A DNA stretch of 64,000 bases, from contig JBKPDL010000026.1 of NCBI GenBank assembly GCA_046727855.1, positions 4,023 to 68,022 of the forward strand. Direction: 5' to 3'. Position 1 is the stretch's first letter, and every line of letters starts with the position of its first letter. A program made the translations under genes and the position numbers. The notes under the pieces are model-generated. The model was given only the letters and a program-made list of their open reading frames with translations. It searched no databases and was not told the DNA's origin. Positions 9,179 through 16,767 of the stretch are shown here, one piece after another. Origin of the DNA: DASPWV01 sp046727855. Lineage in GTDB: Bacteria > Acidobacteriota > Vicinamibacteria > Vicinamibacterales > UBA2999.

Positions 9179-10337
9179 AGACGAGGCGCCAGAACTGCGG
9201 TTCGTTGAGCAGCGTAATCCGGTGCCCCTTCTCACGGAGCCGTTTCACCTCCATGAGCTTGCGGCCGGCGTCGCGGCCGGCGGCCTGCAGCGCGTTCGGC
9301 CGCCCGCGAACGACCACTGTGGTCAGCGTCGAGGGCGCGCCGTGCACGATCGCGCCGGCGCGACGCGCTGCCTTGACGGCCTCTGCACGGTGTCGCATCA
9401 GAATGCCGGTAAACGCCAAATGCACGCCGCGAAGGGTCCTCAGCACGCCGGCTTTGAGCGGCGTCGGACGCGTACGCAGGGCTGCGATCAACTCGTTGGC
9501 CGTCTCGTACCGTTTACGGCGCTCGCCAAGGCAACGGTAGATGATTTCCTTCAACTGATCGCTGCACGAGAGAAGGCGCACGTCCCGCGTGCGAAGGCGC
9601 GCGGTTGCATTGCCCTTCACGAGCATGCCGATTAGCTGGCCCACTTGATACACGTCGTCCCGCGCCTGCCATTTGGGAACGACCCCCGCCAGAATATCGC
9701 TCGGCGCCGTCAACGCGTTCATCGTTCGTACCGTCACCCCACGACCGTCGCTTTGATGACGCGTGATGCCAAAATCACCGAGCTTCAACTGATAGTCGGC
9801 GCACACGAACACATTCATCGGTGTCAGATCGCGGTGCAACATTTGTCCGCGATGAAGCTTACCCAGCACCTCCAGGACCGCGGCGATCTCACGTCGCGCG
9901 CTTGCCTCCGACCACGGTTTGGCGGCGCGCTCCAGGAACGAGCTGAGATCGCCGTGCGGCGCGTACTCGAGCGCCAGGCAATAGAGCGCTCGCCCATCCG
10001 GTTGCATCAGCGGAAAGGCCTCAAACATCTGAATGGCGCGCGGATGTCCGTCCAAGAGTTGACCGAAGTAGGCCTCACGCATCCAGCCGTCGATCCGATC
10101 GCTGACCTTGATGCCGACCACGGCGGGAATCTTGTTTGACGTGCCGAGCCGTCGCGCCAGGTAGACTTGACCGAAGCCTCCCTCGCCGAGCAGACGATCG
10201 ACGCGATAATCCAGCTGCGACTCGGGACTCGTGATCGTGTGGCCCGCCTCGAAGAAATCTCCGCGCCGGCGTGCGGCGCGCACCACTGTGGCCGTTCTTG
10301 TTACTGCGCGCGACGCACGGGTCATTCGGATCAGCAT
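9165..10337 (-). CDS. Ser/Thr protein kinase with C-terminal BRCT-like domain
   Basis: About 390 aa. The kinase domain (about residues 40-290) has a complete set of motifs: glycine loop GEGGFGQVY, IKVSD lysine, HRDLTPMNVF catalytic loop and DFGIT. A linker follows. Residues about 305-390 then match a BRCT fold of the NAD-dependent DNA ligase type: HLAFTGILMRHRAEAVKAARRAGA, then DAGRKLMEVKRL and ITLLNEPQFWRLV. No transmembrane segment is seen, so it is cytoplasmic. The start is uncertain: ATG codons at 10337 and 10325 both precede the kinase domain, and the frame remains open further upstream. BRCT on a bacterial Hanks-type kinase is unusual; a DNA-damage or phosphopeptide-reading role is only a suggestion. 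Confidence 0.85.
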   Translation of the reverse strand: MLIRMTRASRAVTRTATVVRAARRRGDFFEAGHTITSPESQLDYRVDRLLGEGGFGQVYLARRLGTSNKIPAVVGIKVSDRIDGWMREAYFGQLLDGHPRAIQMFEAFPLMQPDGRALYCLALEYAPHGDLSSFLERAAKPWSEASARREIAAVLEVLGKLHRGQMLHRDLTPMNVFVCADYQLKLGDFGITRHQSDGRGVTVRTMNALTAPSDILAGVVPKWQARDDVYQVGQLIGMLVKGNATARLRTRDVRLLSCSDQLKEIIYRCLGERRKRYETANELIAALRTRPTPLKAGVLRTLRGVHLAFTGILMRHRAEAVKAARRAGAIVHGAPSTLTTVVVRGRPNALQAAGRDAGRKLMEVKRLREKGHRITLLNEPQFWRLVSQRS

Positions 10338-10362
10338 AGCGCGTTTACAATGTCGCAGGTGC

Positions 10363-11220
10363 ATGCGCGACCTTCTCACCGGCTACAGCCGCGCGTTGTA
10401 TTCCAATTGGCTGTGGCATCGTCCGCTGCAGCTGCTCGTCGATGCGGGAGAAGGCGTGCACCTCGCGCTCGGCACCGAAGTGTTCGCGCCGTCGATCGTC
10501 GCGATTACGCATGGCCATTCCGATCACGTGCTCGGTCTGGCTGGCTTCGCCGGTGCGCGTCGATTCGGCAAAGGGGCAACGACCAAACCATGGACTGTGC
10601 TCTACCCTGCAGGATCGCCGGGCGTGATAGCCGCGCGCGATTTGATCGCAGCGCTGTGGCGTGGCGTCGAATTTCCGATCACCTGGACGGAAATCGAATC
10701 GGGCGACATGCATCGAATGAGCCAGCATCGCGCCATCGAAGCGTTCGCTGTGCAACACGTCGTTACCGAGCCGGCCGTCGGCTACCGCGTGATCGAGACG
10801 AGACGCCGGCTCAAAGCAGAGTACAGCGCAATGTCCGAACAAGAGATCGAGCCACTGGCAAGAACGCATGGACGTGACGCTCTGATGGAGGAATACAAAC
10901 ACGTGCTTTTCGTACACAGCGGTGATGCGATGCCGATCGACGTGAGCCTGACGCGCGGCGCCGATCTCCTGGTTCACGATGCCACCTTCCTATCGAGTAG
11001 CGAACGGCGCGATCCGACTCATGCGACCACAGAGGAAGTGTTGCACGTTGCACGCGAGGCCGGCGTCCGCACGCTTGTCATCAATCACTTGTCGGTCCGA
11101 TACGATCGAGCCGAGGCGCTGGGGCGACTTGCGCAACAGGTGCGGGACAGTGGATTCAGCGGTGACTGCTGGCTGCTGGATGAAGCGGAATTCCTGGCTC
11201 TCAGCCCGCGGCGCGGCTAA
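10363..11220 (+). CDS. MBL-fold metallohydrolase, RNase Z-like
   Basis: This 285-aa protein starts at the ATG giving MRDLLTGYSRALYSNW. The metal-binding motif THGHSDH lies near residues 49-55, followed by a HSGD segment, an Asp in LLVHDATF (about residue 208) and a His in LVINHLSVRY (about residue 247). The overall pattern is that of the RNase Z/ElaC group of the metallo-beta-lactamase superfamily. Whether it processes tRNA 3' ends or is a hydrolase relative is not settled, because the N-terminal block is shorter than in classical RNase Z. It is divergent from the kinase gene, with starts only about 25 bp apart. Confidence 0.8.
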   Translation: MRDLLTGYSRALYSNWLWHRPLQLLVDAGEGVHLALGTEVFAPSIVAITHGHSDHVLGLAGFAGARRFGKGATTKPWTVLYPAGSPGVIAARDLIAALWRGVEFPITWTEIESGDMHRMSQHRAIEAFAVQHVVTEPAVGYRVIETRRRLKAEYSAMSEQEIEPLARTHGRDALMEEYKHVLFVHSGDAMPIDVSLTRGADLLVHDATFLSSSERRDPTHATTEEVLHVAREAGVRTLVINHLSVRYDRAEALGRLAQQVRDSGFSGDCWLLDEAEFLALSPRRG

Positions 11221-11242
11221 AGGCGCGCCCTCTTGCCCCCCC

Positions 11243-11338
11243 GGCGGGGAAAGCCCGCCATAACCCTTTCCGCTGTGCCGGGGCAAAAGCCCCGCCACGA
11301 CCCTTCCGCTGCGGCGAGGCTAAAGCGCCGCCACGACG
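11243..11338. repeat. Three tandem REP-like GC hairpins before gatC
   Basis: Three units follow one another at about 36-bp spacing. Each has a short hairpin with an A-rich loop (GGCGGG-GAAAG-CCCGCC at 11243-11259; GGGGC-AAAA-GCCCC at 11280-11293; GGCG...TAAA...CGCC at 11313-11332). Each ends in a CC(A)ACGACCC-like tail, and the first two are followed by TTCCGCTG. They lie in the gap between the MBL-fold gene and gatC. Relatives of the unit occur at 13125, 16667 and 44336. Confidence 0.7.
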
Positions 11339-11358
11339 CTGATAGAATTTCCAACTTC

Positions 11359-11655
11359 ATGTCCTCATCTCTTTCCCGCGAGGAGGTCCTGCGGATCGCC
11401 TCGCTGGCGCGGCTCGAACTCACGGCCGACGAAATCGAGCTCTTCACACGGCAGCTCGCGGCGATTCTGGAATACGTCGCCCAGATCCGCGACCTCGACA
11501 CCTCCGGTGTGCCGCCAACGTCGCACATCCTCAATCAACCAATCGATCGCGATGACCAAGCCGCGGATTCGTTGCCGCGCGATGCCGCGCTCGCCAACGC
11601 GCCGGAGGCGGCCCGCCACGCCGGCCTCTTCAAAGTGCCGCGAGTGTTCGGATGA
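11359..11655 (+). CDS. gatC: Asp-tRNA(Asn)/Glu-tRNA(Gln) amidotransferase subunit C
   Basis: This 98-aa protein matches GatC throughout: SREEVLRIASLARLELTADEIELFTRQLAAILEYVAQIRDLDTSGV, then the proline-containing C-terminal part ending GLFKVPRVF. GatC wraps around GatA and stabilises GatCAB, which amidates mischarged Glu-tRNA(Gln) and/or Asp-tRNA(Asn). The ATG was chosen because it begins at the conserved helix; the frame extends upstream only into the hairpin repeat. Its stop overlaps the gatA start by 4 bp (ATGA). Confidence 0.96.
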   Translation: MSSSLSREEVLRIASLARLELTADEIELFTRQLAAILEYVAQIRDLDTSGVPPTSHILNQPIDRDDQAADSLPRDAALANAPEAARHAGLFKVPRVFG

Positions 11656-13124
11656 CGCCGACGGATCTCACCGCCACGGCGCTCGCCGCACGCATCGCTG
11701 CACGAGAGATCACGGCTACAGAGGCATGCCAGGCGGCGCTCGACCGCATCGCGCGACATGATGGCGGGCTGCACGCCTTTCACACTGTTGTCGCCGACCG
11801 CGCGCTCGCGCGTGCGAAGACGCTCGACGCGGCCCAGGCGGCGGGAACCCCGATCGGTCCTTTGCATGGCGTGCCCGTTGCGCTCAAGGACAACATGTGT
11901 ACGCGCGACGTGCTGACCACCGCTTCGTCCCGCATCCTGGAAGGTTTTGTGCCGCCCTACGACGCAACCGTCGTGCGCAGGTTGGAATCGGCGGGGGCGG
12001 TGATCGTCGGCAAGACCAACCTCGACGAATTCGCAATGGGATCGTCGACCGAGAACTCGGCGTTCGGACCGTCTCGAAATCCGTGGGCCACCGATCGCAC
12101 GCCCGGGGGATCGAGCGGCGGATCGGCCGTTGCCGTTGCGGCCCGCATGGTGCCGGCTGCGCTCGGCTCCGACACCGGAGGCTCGATTCGTCAGCCGGCC
12201 GCGCTCAGTGGAGTTGTCGGCCTGAAGCCGACGTACGGACGGGTGTCGCGCTACGGACTGCTGGCCTTTGCTTCCTCACTGGATCAGATCGGCCCGCTGA
12301 CCAGGACTGCGGAAGATGCCGCGCTGCTGCTAGAGGTGATAGCCGGCGCCGATGCAAATGATTCCACCGCTGCGGCGCGCCCGGTCCACGCCTATCGTGC
12401 GGCCTTGACTGGCGAGGTCAAAGGATTGCGCGCCGGCGTGCCGCGAACGGTGCTCGCCGAAGGCGTTGACGTCGAGGTCCTGCGCGCGTTCGACTCCGCC
12501 ATTGACGCGCTGCGATCGAACGGCGTAGAGATCATCGACGTCGATCTCCCGCATGCGCGGTATGCGATTCCGATCTACTACCTCATCGCAACTGCGGAAG
12601 CCTCGTCGAATCTCGCGCGCTACGACGGTGCGCGCTATGGCCTGCGCGCGCCGCTCGGCAAGGATGCCACTCTGGGGGCGATGTACGACCGCACGCGCGA
12701 CCAAGGGTTTGGCGCCGAGGTCAAGCGCCGGATCATGCTCGGCACCTACGTGCTCAGCCACGGCTATTACGACGCGTACTATCTCAAGGCACAGCAGGTG
12801 CGCACCCTCGTGCTGCGCGATTACGAACTCGCATTCGAGCGAGTAGATATCGTGGCGATGCCAACGGCGCCGACACCGGCGTTCAGGTTGGGAGAGAAAA
12901 CCAGCGATCCGATTCAGATGTATCTCGCCGACGTGTTTACGGTGAGTGCGAACCTTGCTGGATTGCCGTCGATCAGCATCCCCTGCGGCTTCTCACAGTG
13001 CCGTCTTCCGATTGGACTGCAGTTGACCGGCCGGCCGTTCGACGAAGCCACGCTGCTCCGCGCCGCGGATGCGTTTCAGCGGGAGACGGACTGGCACGAG
13101 CGGCGGCCGGATCGTCTGGTGTAA
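11652..13124 (+). CDS. gatA: Glutamyl-/aspartyl-tRNA amidotransferase subunit A
   Basis: This 490-aa amidase-signature enzyme releases ammonia from glutamine for tRNA-dependent amidation in GatCAB. The catalytic Lys-Ser-Ser set is visible: VALKDN (Lys about residue 77), GGSSGGSAVAVAA (about 152-164) and the nucleophile region GSDTGGSIRQPAA (about 174-186). The length is standard. It is coupled to gatC by ATGA. gatB is not in the window, so this genome splits gatB from gatCA or keeps it elsewhere. The gene ends in front of a REP-like hairpin and faces a convergent ligase gene. Confidence 0.97.
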   Translation: MTPTDLTATALAARIAAREITATEACQAALDRIARHDGGLHAFHTVVADRALARAKTLDAAQAAGTPIGPLHGVPVALKDNMCTRDVLTTASSRILEGFVPPYDATVVRRLESAGAVIVGKTNLDEFAMGSSTENSAFGPSRNPWATDRTPGGSSGGSAVAVAARMVPAALGSDTGGSIRQPAALSGVVGLKPTYGRVSRYGLLAFASSLDQIGPLTRTAEDAALLLEVIAGADANDSTAAARPVHAYRAALTGEVKGLRAGVPRTVLAEGVDVEVLRAFDSAIDALRSNGVEIIDVDLPHARYAIPIYYLIATAEASSNLARYDGARYGLRAPLGKDATLGAMYDRTRDQGFGAEVKRRIMLGTYVLSHGYYDAYYLKAQQVRTLVLRDYELAFERVDIVAMPTAPTPAFRLGEKTSDPIQMYLADVFTVSANLAGLPSISIPCGFSQCRLPIGLQLTGRPFDEATLLRAADAFQRETDWHERRPDRLV

Positions 13125-13150
13125 GCGGCCGGTCTAAAGACCGCCACGTC
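13125..13150. repeat. REP-like hairpin between convergent genes
   Basis: GGTC-TAAA-GACC (13131-13142) is flanked by GCGGCC on the left and GCCACG on the right, the same TAAA loop and CCACG tail seen at 11313 and in the related hairpins. It sits between the gatA stop and the acyl-CoA ligase stop and could serve as a bidirectional terminator, although there is no U-run. Confidence 0.6.
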
Positions 13151-13156
13151 ATGTGA

Positions 13157-14728
13157 TTACTGGGCTGCGATCCCCGGTTTGCCGCCGCGCAGCACGTACT
13201 TCCGGATTTTGCCCGTTGCGGTTTTCGGCAGCTCGGCGACGACGGTAAAGCTGTGCGGCACCTTGAAGTGCGCCATGTGTTCGCGACAGAACGTGCGCAG
13301 CTCACCGTCAGCCAGCGTCGCCCCTGACTTGGCGACAATCCAGGCATGCGGCGCCTCGCCCCATTTCGCGTCGGGCAGGCCAACGACGGCGGCTTCCTGC
13401 ACCGCTGGATGTCGAAGCAGCATCGCCTCCACTTCGACCGACGAAATGTTTTCGCCGCCGCTGATGATGACGTCTTTCAAGCGGTCGCGGATCTCAACGT
13501 ACCCGTCCGGATGCACAACGGCGGCATCGCCGGTATGAAACCAGCCACCGCGAATGACAGCGGCGGTCGCATCGGGGTCATTGAAGTAGCCTTCCATTAC
13601 GACGTTGCCGCACACGACGATTTCGCCGAGCGTGGCGCCATCGCGAGGGACCTCGTTGCCGGCTTCGTCGACCACGCGCAGCTCGCCCGACGTGATCAGC
13701 TCGACGCCCTGCCTCGCTTTCACCACGGCTCGCTGCTGCAAGGACAACGCCTCGTGTTCCGGGCGAGGCTCACACACGGTGATGAACGGCGCGGTTTCGG
13801 TCAACCCGTAGACATGCGTCACGTTCCAGCCGAGACCTTCTTCCAAGCGCTGGATCGTGACGGCCGCCGGCGGCGCACCGGCAGTGAGCACCCGAACCCC
13901 GCGTGGTGCGCCTGCCTTCACCTCGTCGGGTGCGTTTGCCAGCCCAATCAACACGGTGGGCGCGGCACAGAGCATCGTGATCCGCTCTTCGCGAATCAAA
14001 CGGAATACCGCGGCGGGTTCGACCTTGCGCAAGCACACATGGGCCGCGCCGGCTGCGGTCACGATCCACGTGAACGTCCATCCATTGGCATGGAACATCG
14101 GCAGCGTCCACAGGTATCGATCGGCTGGGGTCATGGCCACATGCACGAGCGTGCCCACCACGTTCATCCACGCATTGCGATGCGTGATCATCACACCCTT
14201 CGGACGCGACGTCGTGCCGCTGGTGTAATTGATCGTCAGGAGCTCGCCTTCGCCGATGGCCGGCCGAGCGACGTTGCCGCTTGCGTTGCGGACGAGCTCC
14301 TCGTAATCCAGCCACCCGTCCCGCGCGCATGAGAGCGCCACAAAGTGCCGCACCCCGGTCAGATCGCGACGGATCGCGTCGACCGCATCGAGATGGTCGC
14401 GATCCCCGCACACGACGACGGCGCCGCTGTGCTGAATCAGATATTTGAAATCGTCGCCGACGAGACGGAAGTTGATCGGGACAAGCACCGCGCCGATCTG
14501 CGGCACCGCGTAGAACGATTCGAGCTGCGCGTGCGTGTTAGGTGCGATGTAGGCAACGCGGTCGCCCTGATGAACGCCTAGCGCCTGGAGCGCGGACGAC
14601 ACGCGATCGCAGCGCGCGAAGAACTCCCCGTACATCCAGCGCGCTGCACCATCGATCACGCCCTCGCGATCGCCGTAGAGCCGCCGCGTTCGGCGCATGA
14701 ACTCGAGTGGAGTGAGAGGGACGTTCAT
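13157..14728 (-). CDS. AMP-dependent acyl-CoA synthetase / long-chain fatty acid CoA ligase family
   Basis: This 523-aa member of the ANL superfamily has the P-loop-like motif YTSGTTSRPKGVMITHRN (about residues 172-190), the A4/A5 motifs HVYGLTETAPFIT (about 308-320), the A7 motif GWFHTGDAAVVHPDGYVEIRDRLKDVIISGGENIS (about 400-435) and the A10 lysine in PKTATGKIRKYVL near the end. It would activate a carboxylic acid to acyl-AMP and then acyl-CoA. Similarity is closest in feel to medium/long-chain FadD3/AAE-type enzymes, but chain length cannot be read from sequence. It stands alone, with no beta-oxidation neighbours. Confidence 0.9.
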   Translation of the reverse strand: MNVPLTPLEFMRRTRRLYGDREGVIDGAARWMYGEFFARCDRVSSALQALGVHQGDRVAYIAPNTHAQLESFYAVPQIGAVLVPINFRLVGDDFKYLIQHSGAVVVCGDRDHLDAVDAIRRDLTGVRHFVALSCARDGWLDYEELVRNASGNVARPAIGEGELLTINYTSGTTSRPKGVMITHRNAWMNVVGTLVHVAMTPADRYLWTLPMFHANGWTFTWIVTAAGAAHVCLRKVEPAAVFRLIREERITMLCAAPTVLIGLANAPDEVKAGAPRGVRVLTAGAPPAAVTIQRLEEGLGWNVTHVYGLTETAPFITVCEPRPEHEALSLQQRAVVKARQGVELITSGELRVVDEAGNEVPRDGATLGEIVVCGNVVMEGYFNDPDATAAVIRGGWFHTGDAAVVHPDGYVEIRDRLKDVIISGGENISSVEVEAMLLRHPAVQEAAVVGLPDAKWGEAPHAWIVAKSGATLADGELRTFCREHMAHFKVPHSFTVVAELPKTATGKIRKYVLRGGKPGIAAQ

Positions 14729-14929
14729 CAGGCTTCAGATTTTAGATCTCAGATTGATCGGCGAAACGCTTCTCGCAATTTCGCGGATGCGGCAGCGAAT
14801 GATCCTTGCGCCTGATTTCGGCCGGCGCGAGGATGAGCAGACCGACTGGACAGAGCGAGTTCATCAGCGGATTGTAGCGCCGGACATCGGCAAGCTGCCC
14901 AACGGGCGGACTTTGCGCGTTCGGGGGAT

Positions 14930-15250
14930 TTACGCCACCGCCGGCGGACGCCGGACGATGGCCCACAGGACCAAGGCGAACAGGATGAGTGGTGCGAGCG
15001 GCAGCACGATCGCAGCGAGGGCCGCAAGGAGACCAACGACCAGGATTACCGGTAAAGCGATGGTGACAAGCGCGAGACCTACAGCACCGAACGTGAGCCC
15101 AACCGGGATCCACAGGAGCTTGAGGATCAGCCGGATCGGGAAAAACACCGCCCAGAGAACGAGACGCAGCACGAAGAACACGAACCCGAGCACAACCGCG
15201 ATCGAAATGCCCACCACAGCCAGCATCGCCAGCATGAAGAGCGTGATCAC
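14930..15250 (-). CDS. Small hydrophobic membrane protein, unknown function
   Basis: This 106-aa protein is almost wholly hydrophobic, with about three membrane segments (residues 1-30, 33-58 and 60-95) and a short basic C-terminus (RRPPAVA). The GTG start is supported by a strong ribosome-binding site (GGGAGGG, about 5 bp upstream). I do not recognise a family. The approximately 200-bp gap between it and the ligase gene shows a short repetitive stretch near 14731-14760 (CAGATT/AGATCT words) and nothing else identifiable. Confidence 0.6.
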   Translation of the reverse strand: MITLFMLAMLAVVGISIAVVLGFVFFVLRLVLWAVFFPIRLILKLLWIPVGLTFGAVGLALVTIALPVILVVGLLAALAAIVLPLAPLILFALVLWAIVRRPPAVA

Positions 15251-15295
15251 AGTAACCCTCCCAAAAAAGAAGATACGGGGAACGGGAGGGAGGGG

Positions 15296-15400
15296 TTCAC
15301 TCTCCGGTTGCCAGTTGCCGGGTCAAAGTTACCGAGTCAGCTAACTCGAAACTGAGAACGCAGCCGTAAGCTGGGAAACTGCTAACTGGAAACTATTCAG
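15296..15400. repeat. Weak degenerate word array
   Basis: Words of the type CAGTTGCC, AGTTACC and GCTAACTCG on the left and AAACTG, GGAAACTG and CTAACTGG on the right suggest a loosely inverted low-complexity spacer upstream of the small membrane protein gene and downstream of rpoZ. The symmetry is weaker than at other loci. Confidence 0.4.
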
Positions 15401-15402
15401 AT

Positions 15403-15687
15403 CTAGCGAGTATCGAAAACCGCCTTGAAATCCGGCAGGTCCCACTCGACCAAGCCATTGCGGACTTCGGCCATGGCGATGCGCTCGGCTTTGGTTGGCC
15501 GGCCGGCCGTCTCGGCGTCCTGCGCGTCGCCGAGCCGTGGCCTCGCACCTCGGCGCAGCTGCTTGGCGCGGAGCGCCGACACGTCCACGTATAAGAAACG
15601 GCTTTCAATGGGCGGCGCCGGCTCTCGCGGGATCCGGCTTTCCTCCGCCGCAGGGGCCTCTACCTGCTGGACTTCCTCATCAGACAT
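15403..15687 (-). CDS. rpoZ: DNA-directed RNA polymerase subunit omega
   Basis: This 94-aa protein contains the omega core: FLYVDVSALRAKQLRRGARPRL (about residues 30-52) and KAERIAMAEVRNGLVEWDLPDF (about 66-88). These correspond to the RAxQLxxGaxP and TxIAxxEVxxGxVxW blocks of RpoZ. Omega binds the beta' subunit and aids polymerase assembly. Here the N-terminus has an extra acidic, Pro-rich segment of about 28 residues before the core. The usual neighbour gmk is absent. The divergence from classical omega makes this a strong family call rather than certainty. Confidence 0.82.
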   Translation of the reverse strand: MSDEEVQQVEAPAAEESRIPREPAPPIESRFLYVDVSALRAKQLRRGARPRLGDAQDAETAGRPTKAERIAMAEVRNGLVEWDLPDFKAVFDTR

Positions 15688-15717
15688 AGCCTTTCAGTCT
15701 ATTACAACGATGCAGGG

Positions 15718-16062
15718 CTAGTCACGTTTTACGAAAATCCCTATGAACCAGGAGATGACGCTGGTAGCCAGCGCGCCCAGGATGGCCGCCGTCGTGGAGG
15801 CAATCTGAAAGCCGGGCACGAGCGCGGCGGCCAGGCCGAACGCGAGGCCGTTGACAACCAGATAAAACAGACCGAGCGTGAGCACCGTGATAGGGAGCGT
15901 CAGGATCAGCAGAATGGGCCTGACGATCGCGTTGACGAGCCCGAGAACCACAGCCGCTATGGCGAGCGCGCCCCACGACGAGAACGTCACGCCCGGCACA
16001 ATCATGGCCGTGAGCCACAGCGCGAGAGCGACGACCACGGTGTGTACCAGAAAACCAAGCAT
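15718..16062 (-). CDS. Phage holin family 4 / DUF360-type membrane protein
   Basis: This 114-aa protein has four predicted membrane helices (about residues 3-20, 30-52, 55-80 and 86-110). Its sequence, with GLVNAIVRPILLILTLPITVLTLGLFYLVVNG, is characteristic of the Phage_holin_4_2 family (YvlD-like). These are chromosomal integral membrane proteins of poorly known function, not phage genes. It sits 30 bp upstream of rpoZ in the same orientation. Confidence 0.85.
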   Translation of the reverse strand: MLGFLVHTVVVALALWLTAMIVPGVTFSSWGALAIAAVVLGLVNAIVRPILLILTLPITVLTLGLFYLVVNGLAFGLAAALVPGFQIASTTAAILGALATSVISWFIGIFVKRD

Positions 16063-16145
16063 CGGTTGATCGTAGCCGGAAAAAGAAAAGGACCAGAGCC
16101 CAATTGAGCCCTGGTCCTATTTGCACGGTCAGCGATTAGCCCTTC

Positions 16146-16203
16146 AGGCTCTCACCCGCTTCGACCTGACATCTGACACCTGATCCTGAGACCTGACACC
16201 TGT
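16146..16203. repeat. Short CCTGACA word array after hsp20
   Basis: Immediately after the hsp20 stop there are repeated words CCTGACATC, TGACACCTG, CCTGAGACC, TGACACCTG and TTCAGG. CTTCAGG on the left complements CCTGA words, so short hairpins can form. It is another instance of a locus-specific low-complexity spacer. Confidence 0.5.
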
Positions 16204-16650
16204 TCAGGCCACTTCGACGTTGATCGTGCGCGGCTTGGCTTCCTCGCGGAACGGCAGCTTCACAGTGAGCACGCCGTTCTTGTACTCCGCACCGACCTTC
16301 GTCGGGTCGACCGTGACGGGCAGCGAGAACGTGCGCACGAAGCTGCCATAGGCACGCTCCACGCGGTGGAAGTTCTCCTGCTTGATGTCCTCAGAGAGCT
16401 TCCGCTCGCCGCGAATCGTCAGCGAGTTGTTCTCGACCGTCAGCTCGATGTCTTCGCGCTTCATGTCGGGGAGCTCCACTTTCATCACGAGCTCGCCGTC
16501 AGCTTCGTAAATGTCAACGGGTGGAACCCAGGTGCCACGATTCATCAAATGATCTTCCTGTCGGTTGCTCCACGCATCGTTGAACATCCGGTTCATGCGG
16601 TCCTGAAGCACTGCCAGATCACGAAATGGATCGAAACGAACAATCGCCAT
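16204..16650 (-). CDS. Hsp20/alpha-crystallin family small heat shock protein
   Basis: This 148-aa protein is of the IbpA/Hsp18 type. It begins MAIVRFDPFRDLAVLQDRMNRMF, has the alpha-crystallin domain from about residue 45 to 138 (VDIYEADGELVMKVELPDMKREDIELTV), and shows the AYGSFVRTFSLP and YKNGVLTVKLPF motifs. It is an ATP-independent holdase that hands clients to DnaK, whose gene lies just upstream in the same direction. The start is backed by GGGAGG 7 bp before the ATG. A REP-like hairpin lies between it and dnaK. Confidence 0.95.
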   Translation of the reverse strand: MAIVRFDPFRDLAVLQDRMNRMFNDAWSNRQEDHLMNRGTWVPPVDIYEADGELVMKVELPDMKREDIELTVENNSLTIRGERKLSEDIKQENFHRVERAYGSFVRTFSLPVTVDPTKVGAEYKNGVLTVKLPFREEAKPRTINVEVA

Positions 16651-16666
16651 TGCTTGCCTCCCTGAC

Positions 16667-16692
16667 GGCGCGGCTCAAGCCGCGCCACGACG
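16667..16692. repeat. REP-like hairpin between hsp20 and dnaK
   Basis: A perfect 8-bp stem, GGCGCGGC-TCAA-GCCGCGCC, is followed by ACGACG. It is the clearest member of the hairpin family also seen at 11313, 13125 and 44336, and lies 17 bp upstream of the hsp20 start codon. Confidence 0.75.
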
Positions 16693-16767
16693 TTTGGTCA
16701 CCGCTCGCCAGTCAACGGTCGACTGGAAGAGCGCGCTTCCTGTCGACCGGCGACCGGCGACTGTTTG

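Noticed and set aside
15718..16062. Prophage remnant suggested by the holin-like protein
   Set aside because: This family is chromosomal in many phyla, and there are no other phage genes near it.
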